Positions 30,924-38,803 of a DNA stretch of 64,000 bases are shown piece after piece. A program made the translations under genes and the position numbers. Position 1 is the first letter of the stretch. Each line of letters starts with the position of its first letter. The DNA is from Cupriavidus taiwanensis (GTDB taxonomy: Bacteria > Pseudomonadota > Gammaproteobacteria > Burkholderiales > Burkholderiaceae), in assembly GCF_900250115.1 (NCBI RefSeq), contig NZ_LT984803.1:3550348-3614347 (forward strand). Reading direction: 5' to 3'. The notes beneath the pieces are model-generated. The model saw only the letters and a program-made list of their open reading frames with translations, had not been told where the DNA came from and did not search any database.

Positions 30924-32408
30924 ATGACCAAACGCCAGACACCGCTTTCCATCGTGCAGGGATCCGGCACGCCGCGGCGCGCCCGCGAAGTCAGCGCGGC
31001 GCCGCCGGTGCAGCAGGTGCCGCGCGCGCGCAGCGGCCGCAGGCGCAACGACAAGGCGCGCGCGGCCGACCTGGTGGTGATCGGCGGCGGCTCCGCCGGC
31101 GTGGCCTGCGCGCGGCGCGCGGCGGCGCACGGCGCGCGCGTGATCCTGGTCGAGCGCGACGCCATCGGCGGCACCTGTGTCAACCGCGGCTGCGTGCCCA
31201 AGAAGATGCTGTCCTATGGCGCGTCGTGGTCGGCGATCCTGGCGGGCTGCCTGTCGCACACCGGCGGGCACGAGGACTGGCGCGATGCCATCGTGCGCGT
31301 CAACGCCGAGGTCGCGCGTCTGAACGTGGGCTACACCCAGCGCCTGACCGATTCCGGCGTGGAGGTGCTGCACGGCGAGGCACGGGTCACCGGGCCGGAG
31401 GAAGTCTGCGTCGGCGACGAGACCATCCATGCGCGCCGCATCCTGATCGCTACCGGCGCGCGCCCGCGCACGCTCGACGTGCCCGGCGGCGACCTGGCGG
31501 CAAGCTCGGACGATGTCTTCACCTGGCAGAGCCTGCCCGCCTCCGTCGCCGTCATCGGCGGCGGCTATATCGGCGTGGAGCAGGCCTCGATCCTGTCGCG
31601 CTACGGCGTCAAGGTCGACCTGATCGTTGCCGGCGATCGGCTGCTGCCGCATTTCGACCACGACATCGGCACCGCGCTGGCCGACGCGCTCACCGCGCGC
31701 GGCGTGCGCCTGCACCTGAATGCGCGCGTGCACCTGCTGAGCCAGGCCAATGGCGCCGTCGAAGTCTGCTACCAGCCGACCAACGACCCCAGCCGTGCCG
31801 GCCAGACCGAAGCCGTGCGCGCGCAGGCCGCGCTGGCGGCGATCGGACGCGTTTCCAACGTGCAGGACCTGGGGCTGGAAGCGCTGGGCGTGGCCTTGGG
31901 CGAGCGCGGCGGCATCCGCGTCGACCGCCAGTTCCGCAGCAGCGTGCGCAGCGTCTATGCGCTGGGCGATGCCATCGACGGCCTGCACCTGACGCCGGTG
32001 GCCACCGCCCAGGGGCGCTGGCTGGCCGACCGCCTGTTCGGGCGGCGCGGCGACCGCGCAGATTTCGACTTCGTGCCCACCGCGGTGTTCTGCGAGCCCG
32101 CGATCGGGTCGGTGGGATTGACCGAAACCCAGGCGATCGAGGCCGCCGGCAAGCCCGAGCGCATCCGTACCGTGGTCAAGCGCTTTGTCTCGCTGGAGCA
32201 TCGCTTCGCCGGCACGCCGCACCAGTCGCTGTTCAAGCTGGTGCTCAATGCGCGCAGCGGGCGCGTGCTGGGGGTGCACCTGATGGATAACGCGGCGCCG
32301 GAGATCGTGCAGGCGCTGGCGGTGGCGTTAAGGCTGGGCGTAAGGGAAGCGCATTTGCAGACTACGGTGCAGGTGCATCCTACGGTGGCGGAGGAGTTGT
32401 TTGGGTAA
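30924..32408 (+). CDS. Glutathione-reductase-like FAD/NAD(P)-disulfide oxidoreductase
   Basis: A class I pyridine nucleotide-disulfide oxidoreductase of 494 residues. The FAD motif DLVVIGGGSAGVACARRAA begins near residue 49, and the redox-active pair is Cys85/Cys90 in GGTCVNRGCVPKKMLSYGA, the glutathione-reductase form. The second dinucleotide fold starts VAVIGGGYIGVEQASILSRY. The C-terminal dimer domain ends with the catalytic VQVHPTVAEELFG. The first ~45 residues are an unusual arginine-rich, low-complexity extension. AGGAGG just upstream supports the ATG at 30924. Glutathione reductase is most likely; related reductases cannot be ruled out. Confidence 0.9.
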   Translation: MTKRQTPLSIVQGSGTPRRAREVSAAPPVQQVPRARSGRRRNDKARAADLVVIGGGSAGVACARRAAAHGARVILVERDAIGGTCVNRGCVPKKMLSYGASWSAILAGCLSHTGGHEDWRDAIVRVNAEVARLNVGYTQRLTDSGVEVLHGEARVTGPEEVCVGDETIHARRILIATGARPRTLDVPGGDLAASSDDVFTWQSLPASVAVIGGGYIGVEQASILSRYGVKVDLIVAGDRLLPHFDHDIGTALADALTARGVRLHLNARVHLLSQANGAVEVCYQPTNDPSRAGQTEAVRAQAALAAIGRVSNVQDLGLEALGVALGERGGIRVDRQFRSSVRSVYALGDAIDGLHLTPVATAQGRWLADRLFGRRGDRADFDFVPTAVFCEPAIGSVGLTETQAIEAAGKPERIRTVVKRFVSLEHRFAGTPHQSLFKLVLNARSGRVLGVHLMDNAAPEIVQALAVALRLGVREAHLQTTVQVHPTVAEELFG

Positions 32409-32440
32409 CCAGGGACGACGGGGTCGCTCATCCCCAGCGC

Positions 32441-32496
32441 CCCCAGCGCGTTCCCACCCGCTTGCGGGAGAGGGGCGGGGGAGCGGGCCGGCGCAT
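32441..32496. repeat. REP-like palindrome, copy 4
   Basis: CCCACCCGCTTGCGGGAGAG followed by GGGCGGGGGAGCGGGCCGGC, between the convergent reductase and kinase genes. It is a diverged single unit of the family seen at 43461 and 52728. Confidence 0.75.
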
Positions 32497-32545
32497 CCAC
32501 GGAGTCCTGCGCCCAAAGCCACGCATGCCCTGGACCGTCGTAGGC

Positions 32546-34006
32546 CTAGCTGGCCTCGACCGGCAATCTCAACACCGCCCGCACCCCGGTACCCTGCCCA
32601 CCTTCCCCCAATTCCACCGTCCCCCCAAACCGCGACGCCATCTCCCGCGAAATCGCCAGCCCCAGCCCCGAGCCCGGCTCCGCATTGCCCACCCGCCGGT
32701 AGAAGCGCGCGAACACCTTCTCGCGCTCCTCGGCCGGAATGCCGGGTCCATCGTCCTCGACCACCAGGCAGGCGTGATCGCCCGACCGCGTCGCCGACAG
32801 CGTGATGCGGCTGCCGCGCGGCGAGTACTGGATCGCGTTGTGGACCAGGTTGGCCAGCGCCTCGCGCAGCAGCGCGGGGTCGGCGCGCACCGGCAGCGCC
32901 AGCCCAGGCACCGGCTCCCAGCCGAAGTCCTGCTGCTTGCCGCGCGCCAGCGGCAGGTAGTCCAGTGCCACCTGCTCGGCGACGGTGACGGCATCGATGA
33001 TGTCGATGCCTTCGCCGGCTTCACCAGCTTGCGTGGCATCGGCGCGGTGCTGGCGTACCCGCGCCAGCGCGAGCAGCTGGTTGGTCAGCCGCGCGGCCTG
33101 TTCCAGCTGGGTGACGATGCCGCCCACGGCTTCGCCGGCGGCGGCGCGCGCGGCTTCGGGGTCGGGGCCGTTGAGCTGGCGCTGGGCGTACTCGGCCTGG
33201 GTCTTGAGGATGGCCAGCGGGGTGCGCAGCTGGTGCGCGGCATCGGCGATGAACTGCGCCTGCGACTGCGCCATCGCGGCCGAGCGCGATACGTGCAGGT
33301 TGACCGCATCGACCAGCGGGCGCACCTCGGCGGGCACGCGCTCGAACGCGAGCGGGGTCAGGTCCTCGGGCGAGCGCGCCTCGACGTCGTCGCGCACGCG
33401 CGCCAGCGGACGCAGCACGTAGGTGACGCCGCCCACCAGGATCGCGGCGCTGAGCAGGATCAGCAGCAGGTCGCGCGCCAGTGCGCTGCGCCAAACCGAG
33501 CCGATCAGCGCGCTGCGCGGCTCGGCGGTCTCGGCCACCTGGATGATCACGCGCATGCGCGCGTCGGGCCGGTACACCGGCCGCGCCATCGCGGCAATGC
33601 GCACGGCCTCGCCCATGTATTCGGCGTCGTAGAAGCGCGGCTGGTTGTTGAGCAGCGCGCCGCGCGGCAGGGGCAGGTCGCTGTAGCCGGTCACGGTCTC
33701 GACCTGGCCGGCGCGCTCGGTCGAGACCCGGTAGAACACATGGGTCTGCGCCGCGGTCTCGAAGATCTCCATGGCGGCGTCGGGGAGGGTCAGCTGGACG
33801 TTGTCGCCGGCCATGCCGATGGCGTTGTCGATGGCGCGGATCGAACCGTAGAGCGAGCGGTCGTAGGCGGTATTGGCGGCATCGCGCAGGGTGCCGTAGG
33901 TGAGCCAGGTGTCGAGCGCCATCATTGCCGCCAGCGCCGGCAGCAGCAGCAACAGCAGTTGCCGGCGCAGGCTGCCGCGGCGCCACAGCAGCACCGGGTG
34001 CCGCAT
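32546..34006 (-). CDS. TctE-like sensor histidine kinase
   Basis: A 486-residue membrane kinase. It begins with helix LLLLLLPALAAMMALDTWLT and the 2CSK-N type periplasmic domain seen in TctE/QseC kinases (YDRSLYGSIRAIDNAI). Helix 2 is DLLLILLSAAILVGGVTYVL, followed by a HAMP-like stretch. The H box is FIADAAHQLRTPLAILKTQ near residue 255. ATPase motifs are LVHNAIQYSPRG, DDGPGIPAEE and GSGLGLAISREM. It starts one base after the stop of the regulator gene, so both are cotranscribed. Regulation of tricarboxylate uptake is inferred from TctE similarity. Confidence 0.92.
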   Translation of the reverse strand: MRHPVLLWRRGSLRRQLLLLLLPALAAMMALDTWLTYGTLRDAANTAYDRSLYGSIRAIDNAIGMAGDNVQLTLPDAAMEIFETAAQTHVFYRVSTERAGQVETVTGYSDLPLPRGALLNNQPRFYDAEYMGEAVRIAAMARPVYRPDARMRVIIQVAETAEPRSALIGSVWRSALARDLLLILLSAAILVGGVTYVLRPLARVRDDVEARSPEDLTPLAFERVPAEVRPLVDAVNLHVSRSAAMAQSQAQFIADAAHQLRTPLAILKTQAEYAQRQLNGPDPEAARAAAGEAVGGIVTQLEQAARLTNQLLALARVRQHRADATQAGEAGEGIDIIDAVTVAEQVALDYLPLARGKQQDFGWEPVPGLALPVRADPALLREALANLVHNAIQYSPRGSRITLSATRSGDHACLVVEDDGPGIPAEEREKVFARFYRRVGNAEPGSGLGLAISREMASRFGGTVELGEGGQGTGVRAVLRLPVEAS

Positions 34007-34007
34007 C

Positions 34008-34682
34008 TCAGCCCCGGGCCTCCGGCTCCAGCAGGTAGCCGAAGCCGCGCAGCGTGACGATGGTGACCCCGTGCCCGGCCAGCTTCTTGCGCAGCCGGTA
34101 GACCAGCACCTCGATTGCATCGGGGGACACGTCGGCGTCGAGCGAGAACACCTTGTCGAGCAGCTGCGCCTTGGTCAGCGGCTGGCCGCTACGCGCCAGC
34201 AGCGCGCCCAGCAGGGTCGATTCGCGCGGCGTCAGCGCCAGCGGCGCGCCGTCCAGCGTGAAGCTGCGGGTCTCGCCGTCGAACACCAGCGTGCCGCACT
34301 GCAGGCGCGGATGCGCGCGCCCGCGGCTGCGGCGGATCAGCGCCAGCAGCCGCGCTTCCAGCTCGGCGATGGCAAAGGGCTTGGGCAGGTAGTCGTCGGC
34401 GCCCAGGTTCAGGCCGCGCACGCGCTCGTCCAGCGTGTCCTGCGCGGTCAGGATCAGCACCGGGGTGCGGTCGTCGCGCCCGCGCATCGACTTGAGCACG
34501 GCCAGCCCGTCCTTGCCCGGCAGCCGCAGGTCGAGCAGCACGGCGTCGTATTCCTCGGCCTGCAGCCGTGCCTCGGCCTGCAGGCCGTCGGCGACGTGCT
34601 CGATCACAAACCCGCCCTGCTCCAGCGCGCGGGCGACCCAGCGTGCCAGTTCGACTTCATCCTCCACCAGCAGGATGCGCAT
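34008..34682 (-). CDS. TctD-like OmpR-family response regulator
   Basis: A 224-residue OmpR/TctD-type regulator. The receiver has VEDEVELARW at the start, Asp51 in AVLLDLRLPGKDGL, and the conserved Lys in LGADDYLPKPFAIAELEARL. The C-terminal winged helix contains LTPRESTLLGALLARSGQPL and SPDAIEVLVYRLRKKL, the standard TctD/QseB form. It is the promoter-proximal gene of a two-gene operon with the kinase, divergent from the binding protein at 34885. The phased repeat ahead of tctC (24797) is a plausible target. Confidence 0.93.
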   Translation of the reverse strand: MRILLVEDEVELARWVARALEQGGFVIEHVADGLQAEARLQAEEYDAVLLDLRLPGKDGLAVLKSMRGRDDRTPVLILTAQDTLDERVRGLNLGADDYLPKPFAIAELEARLLALIRRSRGRAHPRLQCGTLVFDGETRSFTLDGAPLALTPRESTLLGALLARSGQPLTKAQLLDKVFSLDADVSPDAIEVLVYRLRKKLAGHGVTIVTLRGFGYLLEPEARG

Positions 34683-34805
34683 GCCGGTCTCCTCCTGTGC
34701 CGGTTGGTTCTATGTTAGTTGCGGCGCGCACACGCGGGGACAAGGCATGGAAAGCGCCCGCAAAACCGGGGGCAGCACCGATGGAGCGCGCCCGCCGCGG
34801 GCGCC

Positions 34806-34811
34806 TATAAT
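34806..34811 (+). promoter_or_regulatory. -10 element TATAAT before the orphan binding-protein gene
   Basis: A perfect TATAAT, rare in this GC-rich DNA, 74 bp before GTG 34885. No good -35 is seen 16-18 bp upstream, so an activator such as the adjacent TctD-like protein may be needed. It lies downstream of the in-frame ATGs at 34435 and 34747, which argues against those as starts. Confidence 0.5.
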
Positions 34812-34884
34812 ACCCTCGCCCCGCCGCTCCCGGCGCGCTCGCCGCGTCACCGGCGGCATCGGCAGCCCCTCCGTCCCGAGCACC

Positions 34885-36087
34885 GTGTCCGCGCGTTCGT
34901 CCCAGCCGTCGCAGCCATCCCAGCCGTGCCAGTCAGCCTGCGCTTCGCCCGCTTCGGGACAGCGCCGCCGCCTGCTGGGCGCCGCACTGCTGGGCGGCGC
35001 CGCATGGCCCCTTCCTGCCCAGTCCAGGCCGCCGGTGCCGCCGCCGGGGTATCCGTCGGGGTATGACGCCACCATTGCCGGCGCGCTGCGCGAAGGCATG
35101 GTCACGGTGTACGCGTCGACCGACCTGGAGGTGGCGCGGCCGCTGATCGCCGCGTTCGAGGCGCGCTACCCCGGCATCCGCGTGCACTACCAGGATCTCA
35201 ACACGGTCGAGCTCAACCAGCGCTTCCTGGCCGAGAGCGCCGCGTTGTCGGGCCGGCCGCCCGCGCCCGATGCAGTCTTTGCCGATGTGCTGTGGAGCAC
35301 CGCCATGGACCTGCAGATCAAGCTGGTCAACGACGGCCATGCGCAGCGCTACGCCTCGCCCGAGCGCGCCGGCCTGCCGGGCTGGGCGGTGTGGCGCGAC
35401 GAGGCCTGGGGCACCACCTTCGAGCCCGCGGTGATCGTCTACAACCGCCACCACCTGGCCGGCATGCGCCCGCCGCGCAGCCGCAGCGGCCTGGCGCGGC
35501 TGCTGCAGGAGCACGCGCCGCGCTGGCACGGCAAGGTGGTGACCTACGACGTGGAACGCTCGGGGGTGGGATACCTGCTGGCGCAGCAGGACGCGCGCAT
35601 GGGCAGCGAGTTCTGGTACCTGGCGCAGGCGCTCGGCCGGGCCGGGGTGCAGCTGTCGGCATCGACCGCGGAGATGATCGAGCGCATTGCCGGTGGCGAG
35701 CTGGTGATGGGCTACAACCTGCTGGGATCGTACGCGCTGTCGCTGATGCAGCGCGGCGCCGCCATCGACGTGATCGCCCCGAGCGACTACACCCTGGTGA
35801 TGTCGCGCGTGGCCTTTATCGCGCGCCGCGCGCCGCGGCCGAATGCGGCGCGGCTGTGGCTGGACTACCTGCTGTCGCGCGCGGGGCAGGCGCTGCTGGC
35901 CAAGTCGACCTCGCAGCTCTATACCATCCGCACCGACACCGACACCGTGCACACCGCCGCGGCGCTGTCGGAGCGGCTCGGCTACGCGCTCAAGCCGATC
36001 AGCGTCGGCCCCGGGCTGCTGGCGGCGCAGGATGCGATGCGCAAGCGCGCGTTCCTGGCGCGCTGGCGCGAGGCCGTGCGCGGCTAG
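34885..36087 (+). CDS. Orphan ABC-type periplasmic substrate-binding protein
   Basis: A 400-residue exported binding protein of the iron(III)/spermidine-type extracellular solute-binding family. The N-terminus carries a twin-arginine-like signal GQRRRLLGAALLGGAAWPLP. The mature fold starts GMVTVYASTDLEVARPLIAA and includes FADVLWSTAMDLQIKLVNDG and VMGYNLLGSYALSLMQR. No ABC permease or ATPase is encoded nearby. It is divergent from the TctDE-like pair, so it may act as a periplasmic co-sensor. GTG 34885 is selected because it follows the TATAAT at 34806. Confidence 0.85.
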   Translation: MSARSSQPSQPSQPCQSACASPASGQRRRLLGAALLGGAAWPLPAQSRPPVPPPGYPSGYDATIAGALREGMVTVYASTDLEVARPLIAAFEARYPGIRVHYQDLNTVELNQRFLAESAALSGRPPAPDAVFADVLWSTAMDLQIKLVNDGHAQRYASPERAGLPGWAVWRDEAWGTTFEPAVIVYNRHHLAGMRPPRSRSGLARLLQEHAPRWHGKVVTYDVERSGVGYLLAQQDARMGSEFWYLAQALGRAGVQLSASTAEMIERIAGGELVMGYNLLGSYALSLMQRGAAIDVIAPSDYTLVMSRVAFIARRAPRPNAARLWLDYLLSRAGQALLAKSTSQLYTIRTDTDTVHTAAALSERLGYALKPISVGPGLLAAQDAMRKRAFLARWREAVRG

Positions 36088-36111
36088 CGCTGCCGCCGCC
36101 GCCAGCGTGTC

Positions 36112-36855
36112 TCAGGGCACCAGGTCGGGGGTGTCGAGGCCGCCGTTCTGCGCGTTGGCGCAGGCCTGCTGGCACAGCGTCGACAGCTCCTGGTCCAGCT
36201 CGGCCATCGGTCGCGGCACATAGCCGTGGCGCAGTGCCGGCGAAAACCGCAGGGTATCGATGAAGGCGTCGGACAGGCGCTCGGCATTGGCGTCGAGGTT
36301 GAAGTCCTGCGGCGAGAACAGCCAGTGCGCGAGCACTCCGCCAACCGCGGCGTGGAAGGCGTTGACGGCCAGGTCCAGGTCCAGGTCGGCCGGCAGCTGG
36401 CCGCGCTCCAGCGCCAGGCGCAGGTGCTCGCGCATCTTGACCAGGCCTTCCTGGTGCGACTGGCGCTGGCGCTCGAAGATGGCGCCGTTGTCCCGCACCA
36501 TTTCGCACTTGTGGAAGATGATCTCGAACACGCGGCGCCAGCGCGGGTTGATCACGGTCTGGCGCATCACGTAGGCGCAGATGTCGCGGATGCCGCCGAG
36601 CGGATCTTCCTGGCGCGCCAGCCGCTCCGGCTCGATCAATGCCTCCACCGGCAGGTGGACCCGGTCGCACATGGCGGCGAATACATCGCTCTTGTTCTTG
36701 AAGTGCCAGTAGATCGCGCCGCGGGTCACCCCCGCAGCCTCGGCAATGTCGGCCAGCGACGGGCGTGCCACGCCGCGGGCGTGGAATACGGCCTCGGCCG
36801 CGTCGAGTATCCGGTGGCGCGTCTCAAGCGCCTCTTCCTTGGTGCGTCTGACCAT
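36112..36855 (-). CDS. TetR-family repressor of the RND pump (AcrR/TtgR-like)
   Basis: A 247-residue TetR regulator. The helix-turn-helix region is HRILDAAEAVFHARGVARPS, LADIAEAAGVTRGAIYWHFK and NKSDVFAAM, very close to AcrR/TtgR/MexZ-type repressors. The ligand domain is of normal length with the AcrR-like VINPRWRRVFEIIFHKCE segment. It is divergent from the acrAB-oprM-type operon, and an AcrR-like operator overlaps the pump promoter. The start MVRRTKEEALETR is conserved in the family; upstream in-frame codons are not used. Confidence 0.94.
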   Translation of the reverse strand: MVRRTKEEALETRHRILDAAEAVFHARGVARPSLADIAEAAGVTRGAIYWHFKNKSDVFAAMCDRVHLPVEALIEPERLARQEDPLGGIRDICAYVMRQTVINPRWRRVFEIIFHKCEMVRDNGAIFERQRQSHQEGLVKMREHLRLALERGQLPADLDLDLAVNAFHAAVGGVLAHWLFSPQDFNLDANAERLSDAFIDTLRFSPALRHGYVPRPMAELDQELSTLCQQACANAQNGGLDTPDLVP

Positions 36856-37474
36856 GATTGTCTCTGGTGCCGGCGGCATGGCGCGATCGCGCGCGCATGG
36901 CCGGCCTGGTTGGTGCTCACCCTGATGCGGCCGCCAGTGCCGCCGCACATGCCGGTTGCCTGGGCCCCGGCGGGTCGTTGTCATCACATGATGGGCTTTG
37001 CCAAGCTTGCGAGCCGACACGACGGCGCGCATCCTAACCCGAGCCGGCGGTTTGCGCCCTGATCCGGGATGGATTGCACGCATTTCGTACCGATCCGATC
37101 GAGGGAGCGGCATGCTCTTGCGTCTTGCCGGGCCTTTCCGCGCAGGTTGTGCGCCGAAAGCCCCTTTCGCAACATCAACTTAACATACATGCTTGAATGT
37201 ATATATAATACGCGCTTGTCCGGCATTCGGCCAGCCGCCCTCTGTGACCTACCCAGCACGGCGGGCGCTCCTGCCGCAGGCCAGCCGGTCGATTGATCCA
37301 GTCGTTCCATAAAAGCCACCGTTCGTCGCAATCGTCACGGCGACGCCGCGATTCGTGGCTAGCATCACGCTTTTGCCCGCCGCACAGCCTTGCGGCGCGC
37401 CCTGCCGTTCCCGTTTGTCCGATGACAGCCCGGGGCGGCACGGCGAATCTCAAATTGCCATCATGGGGTTATCG
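36856..37474. other. Divergent regulatory region of the tripartite RND pump
   Basis: A 619-bp gap without a supported gene. It holds the promoter/operator at 37180-37209 and a leader of about 260 nt before the adaptor gene. The repressor-side promoter is not obvious by eye. Short ORFs here lack coding character. Confidence 0.6.
37180..37209 (+). promoter_or_regulatory. Pump promoter overlapped by AcrR-type operator
   Basis: TTAACA (37180-37185) and TATAAT (37204-37209) are 18 bp apart, an excellent sigma-70 promoter. The spacer is an inverted repeat: ATACAT (37185-37190) and ATGTAT (37197-37202), centred on GCTTGA. The extended form ACATACAT..GAATGTAT closely follows the known AcrR operator of E. 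coli. Bound repressor would block RNA polymerase directly. Confidence 0.8.
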
Positions 37475-38731
37475 ATGAGGAAGTCCCAACGTATCAGTTG
37501 CGTTGCAGCCTATGCACTAGCGGCCCTGTCGGCCGTGGCGCTGAGCGCCTGCGGCGACAAGAAGGCCGAGGGCGGCGCCCCGCCGCCGCCGGAAGTGGGC
37601 GTGGTCACCGTGACGCCGTCGCCGGTCGCCGTCGTCAATGAACTGCCGGGCCGCCTGGAAGGCGTGCGCACGGCCGAAGTGCGCGCCCGCGTCGAAGGCA
37701 TCGTGCTGTCGCGCAACTACACCGAGGGCGGCGAAGTGAAGGCCGGCCAGGTGATGTTCCGCATCGACCCGGCGCCCTACCAGGCCGAGCTGTCGTCGGC
37801 CCAGGCCGCGCTGCAGCGCGCCGAGGCGAATGCGGTGTCGGCGCGCCTGAAGTCCGAGCGCTACAAGCCGCTGGTGGCCGTCAACGCGGTCAGCAAGCAG
37901 GAGTACGACGACGCCGTGGCCGCCGCCGGCCAGGCCAATGCCGACGTGGCATCGGCCAAGGCCGCCGTGCGCACTGCCCAGATCAATCTGGGCTACACCA
38001 CCGTGACCGCGCCGATCAGCGGCCGCGCCGGCCGTGCGCTGGTGACCGAGGGCGCGCTGGTGGGCAAGGGCGAGGCGACCAAGCTGGCGCTGGTGGAGCA
38101 GATCGACCCGATGTGGGTCACCTTCACCCAGCCGGCTTCGGAGGTCACGCGCCTGCGCCGCGCCATCGAGTCGGGCGCCGTCAAGGGCGTCAACGGCGGC
38201 GCCAACGTGCACCTGTACGTGGAAGACGGCCGCGAGTACGAGCACACCGGCAAGCTGCTGTTCTCGGACATGACAGTCGACCCGACCACCGGCGCGATCA
38301 CGCTGCGCGCGCAGTTCCCCAACCCGAAGCGCGAGCTGCTGTCGGGCACCTTCGTGCGCGTGAAGATCGAGCAGGGCGTGGACGAGAACGCGCTGACCGT
38401 GCCACAGCGGGCACTGATCCGCGGCGCGCAGGGCGCCACCGTGCTGGTGGTGGGCAGCGACGGCAAGGTCGCATCGGTGCAAGTCAAGGCGCCGCAGGCC
38501 ATCGGCGACCGCTGGATCGTGACCGAAGGCCTGAAGGGCGGCGAGAAGGTGATCGTCGAAGGCCTGCAGAAGGTCAAGGTCGGCGCGCCGGCCAGGCCGG
38601 TGCCGTTCGTGCAGGCGGATGCCTCGGCACCGGCCGCTACGCCGGCTTCGGCTTCGGCTTCCGCTGCCCCCGCCTCGGCCCCCAAGGCCGAAGCGAAGCA
38701 GGAAGCGAAGGCCGAGGGCAAGCAAGGCTGA
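37475..38731 (+). CDS. RND efflux adaptor lipoprotein (AcrA/MexA-like)
   Basis: Periplasmic adaptor of a tripartite multidrug pump, 418 residues. The lipobox ALSAC places the lipid-anchored Cys at residue 26. Domains follow the AcrA order: barrel and lipoyl half with VEGIVLSRNYTEGGEVKAGQ, a hairpin (ALQRAEANAVSARLKSERYK), lipoyl return TAPISGRAGRALVTEGALVG and the C-terminal membrane-proximal domain. The tail is low-complexity Ala/Ser/Lys. ATG 37463 would add four residues and cannot be excluded. First gene of the operon with the permease and channel. Confidence 0.94.
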   Translation: MRKSQRISCVAAYALAALSAVALSACGDKKAEGGAPPPPEVGVVTVTPSPVAVVNELPGRLEGVRTAEVRARVEGIVLSRNYTEGGEVKAGQVMFRIDPAPYQAELSSAQAALQRAEANAVSARLKSERYKPLVAVNAVSKQEYDDAVAAAGQANADVASAKAAVRTAQINLGYTTVTAPISGRAGRALVTEGALVGKGEATKLALVEQIDPMWVTFTQPASEVTRLRRAIESGAVKGVNGGANVHLYVEDGREYEHTGKLLFSDMTVDPTTGAITLRAQFPNPKRELLSGTFVRVKIEQGVDENALTVPQRALIRGAQGATVLVVGSDGKVASVQVKAPQAIGDRWIVTEGLKGGEKVIVEGLQKVKVGAPARPVPFVQADASAPAATPASASASAAPASAPKAEAKQEAKAEGKQG

Positions 38732-38803
38732 ACACCGCCGCGCCAAGGCAGCTGAAGCCAGCCGCCGCGGCACACAGGGCTAGACAAAGAGGGAGCCAGT
38801 CTT

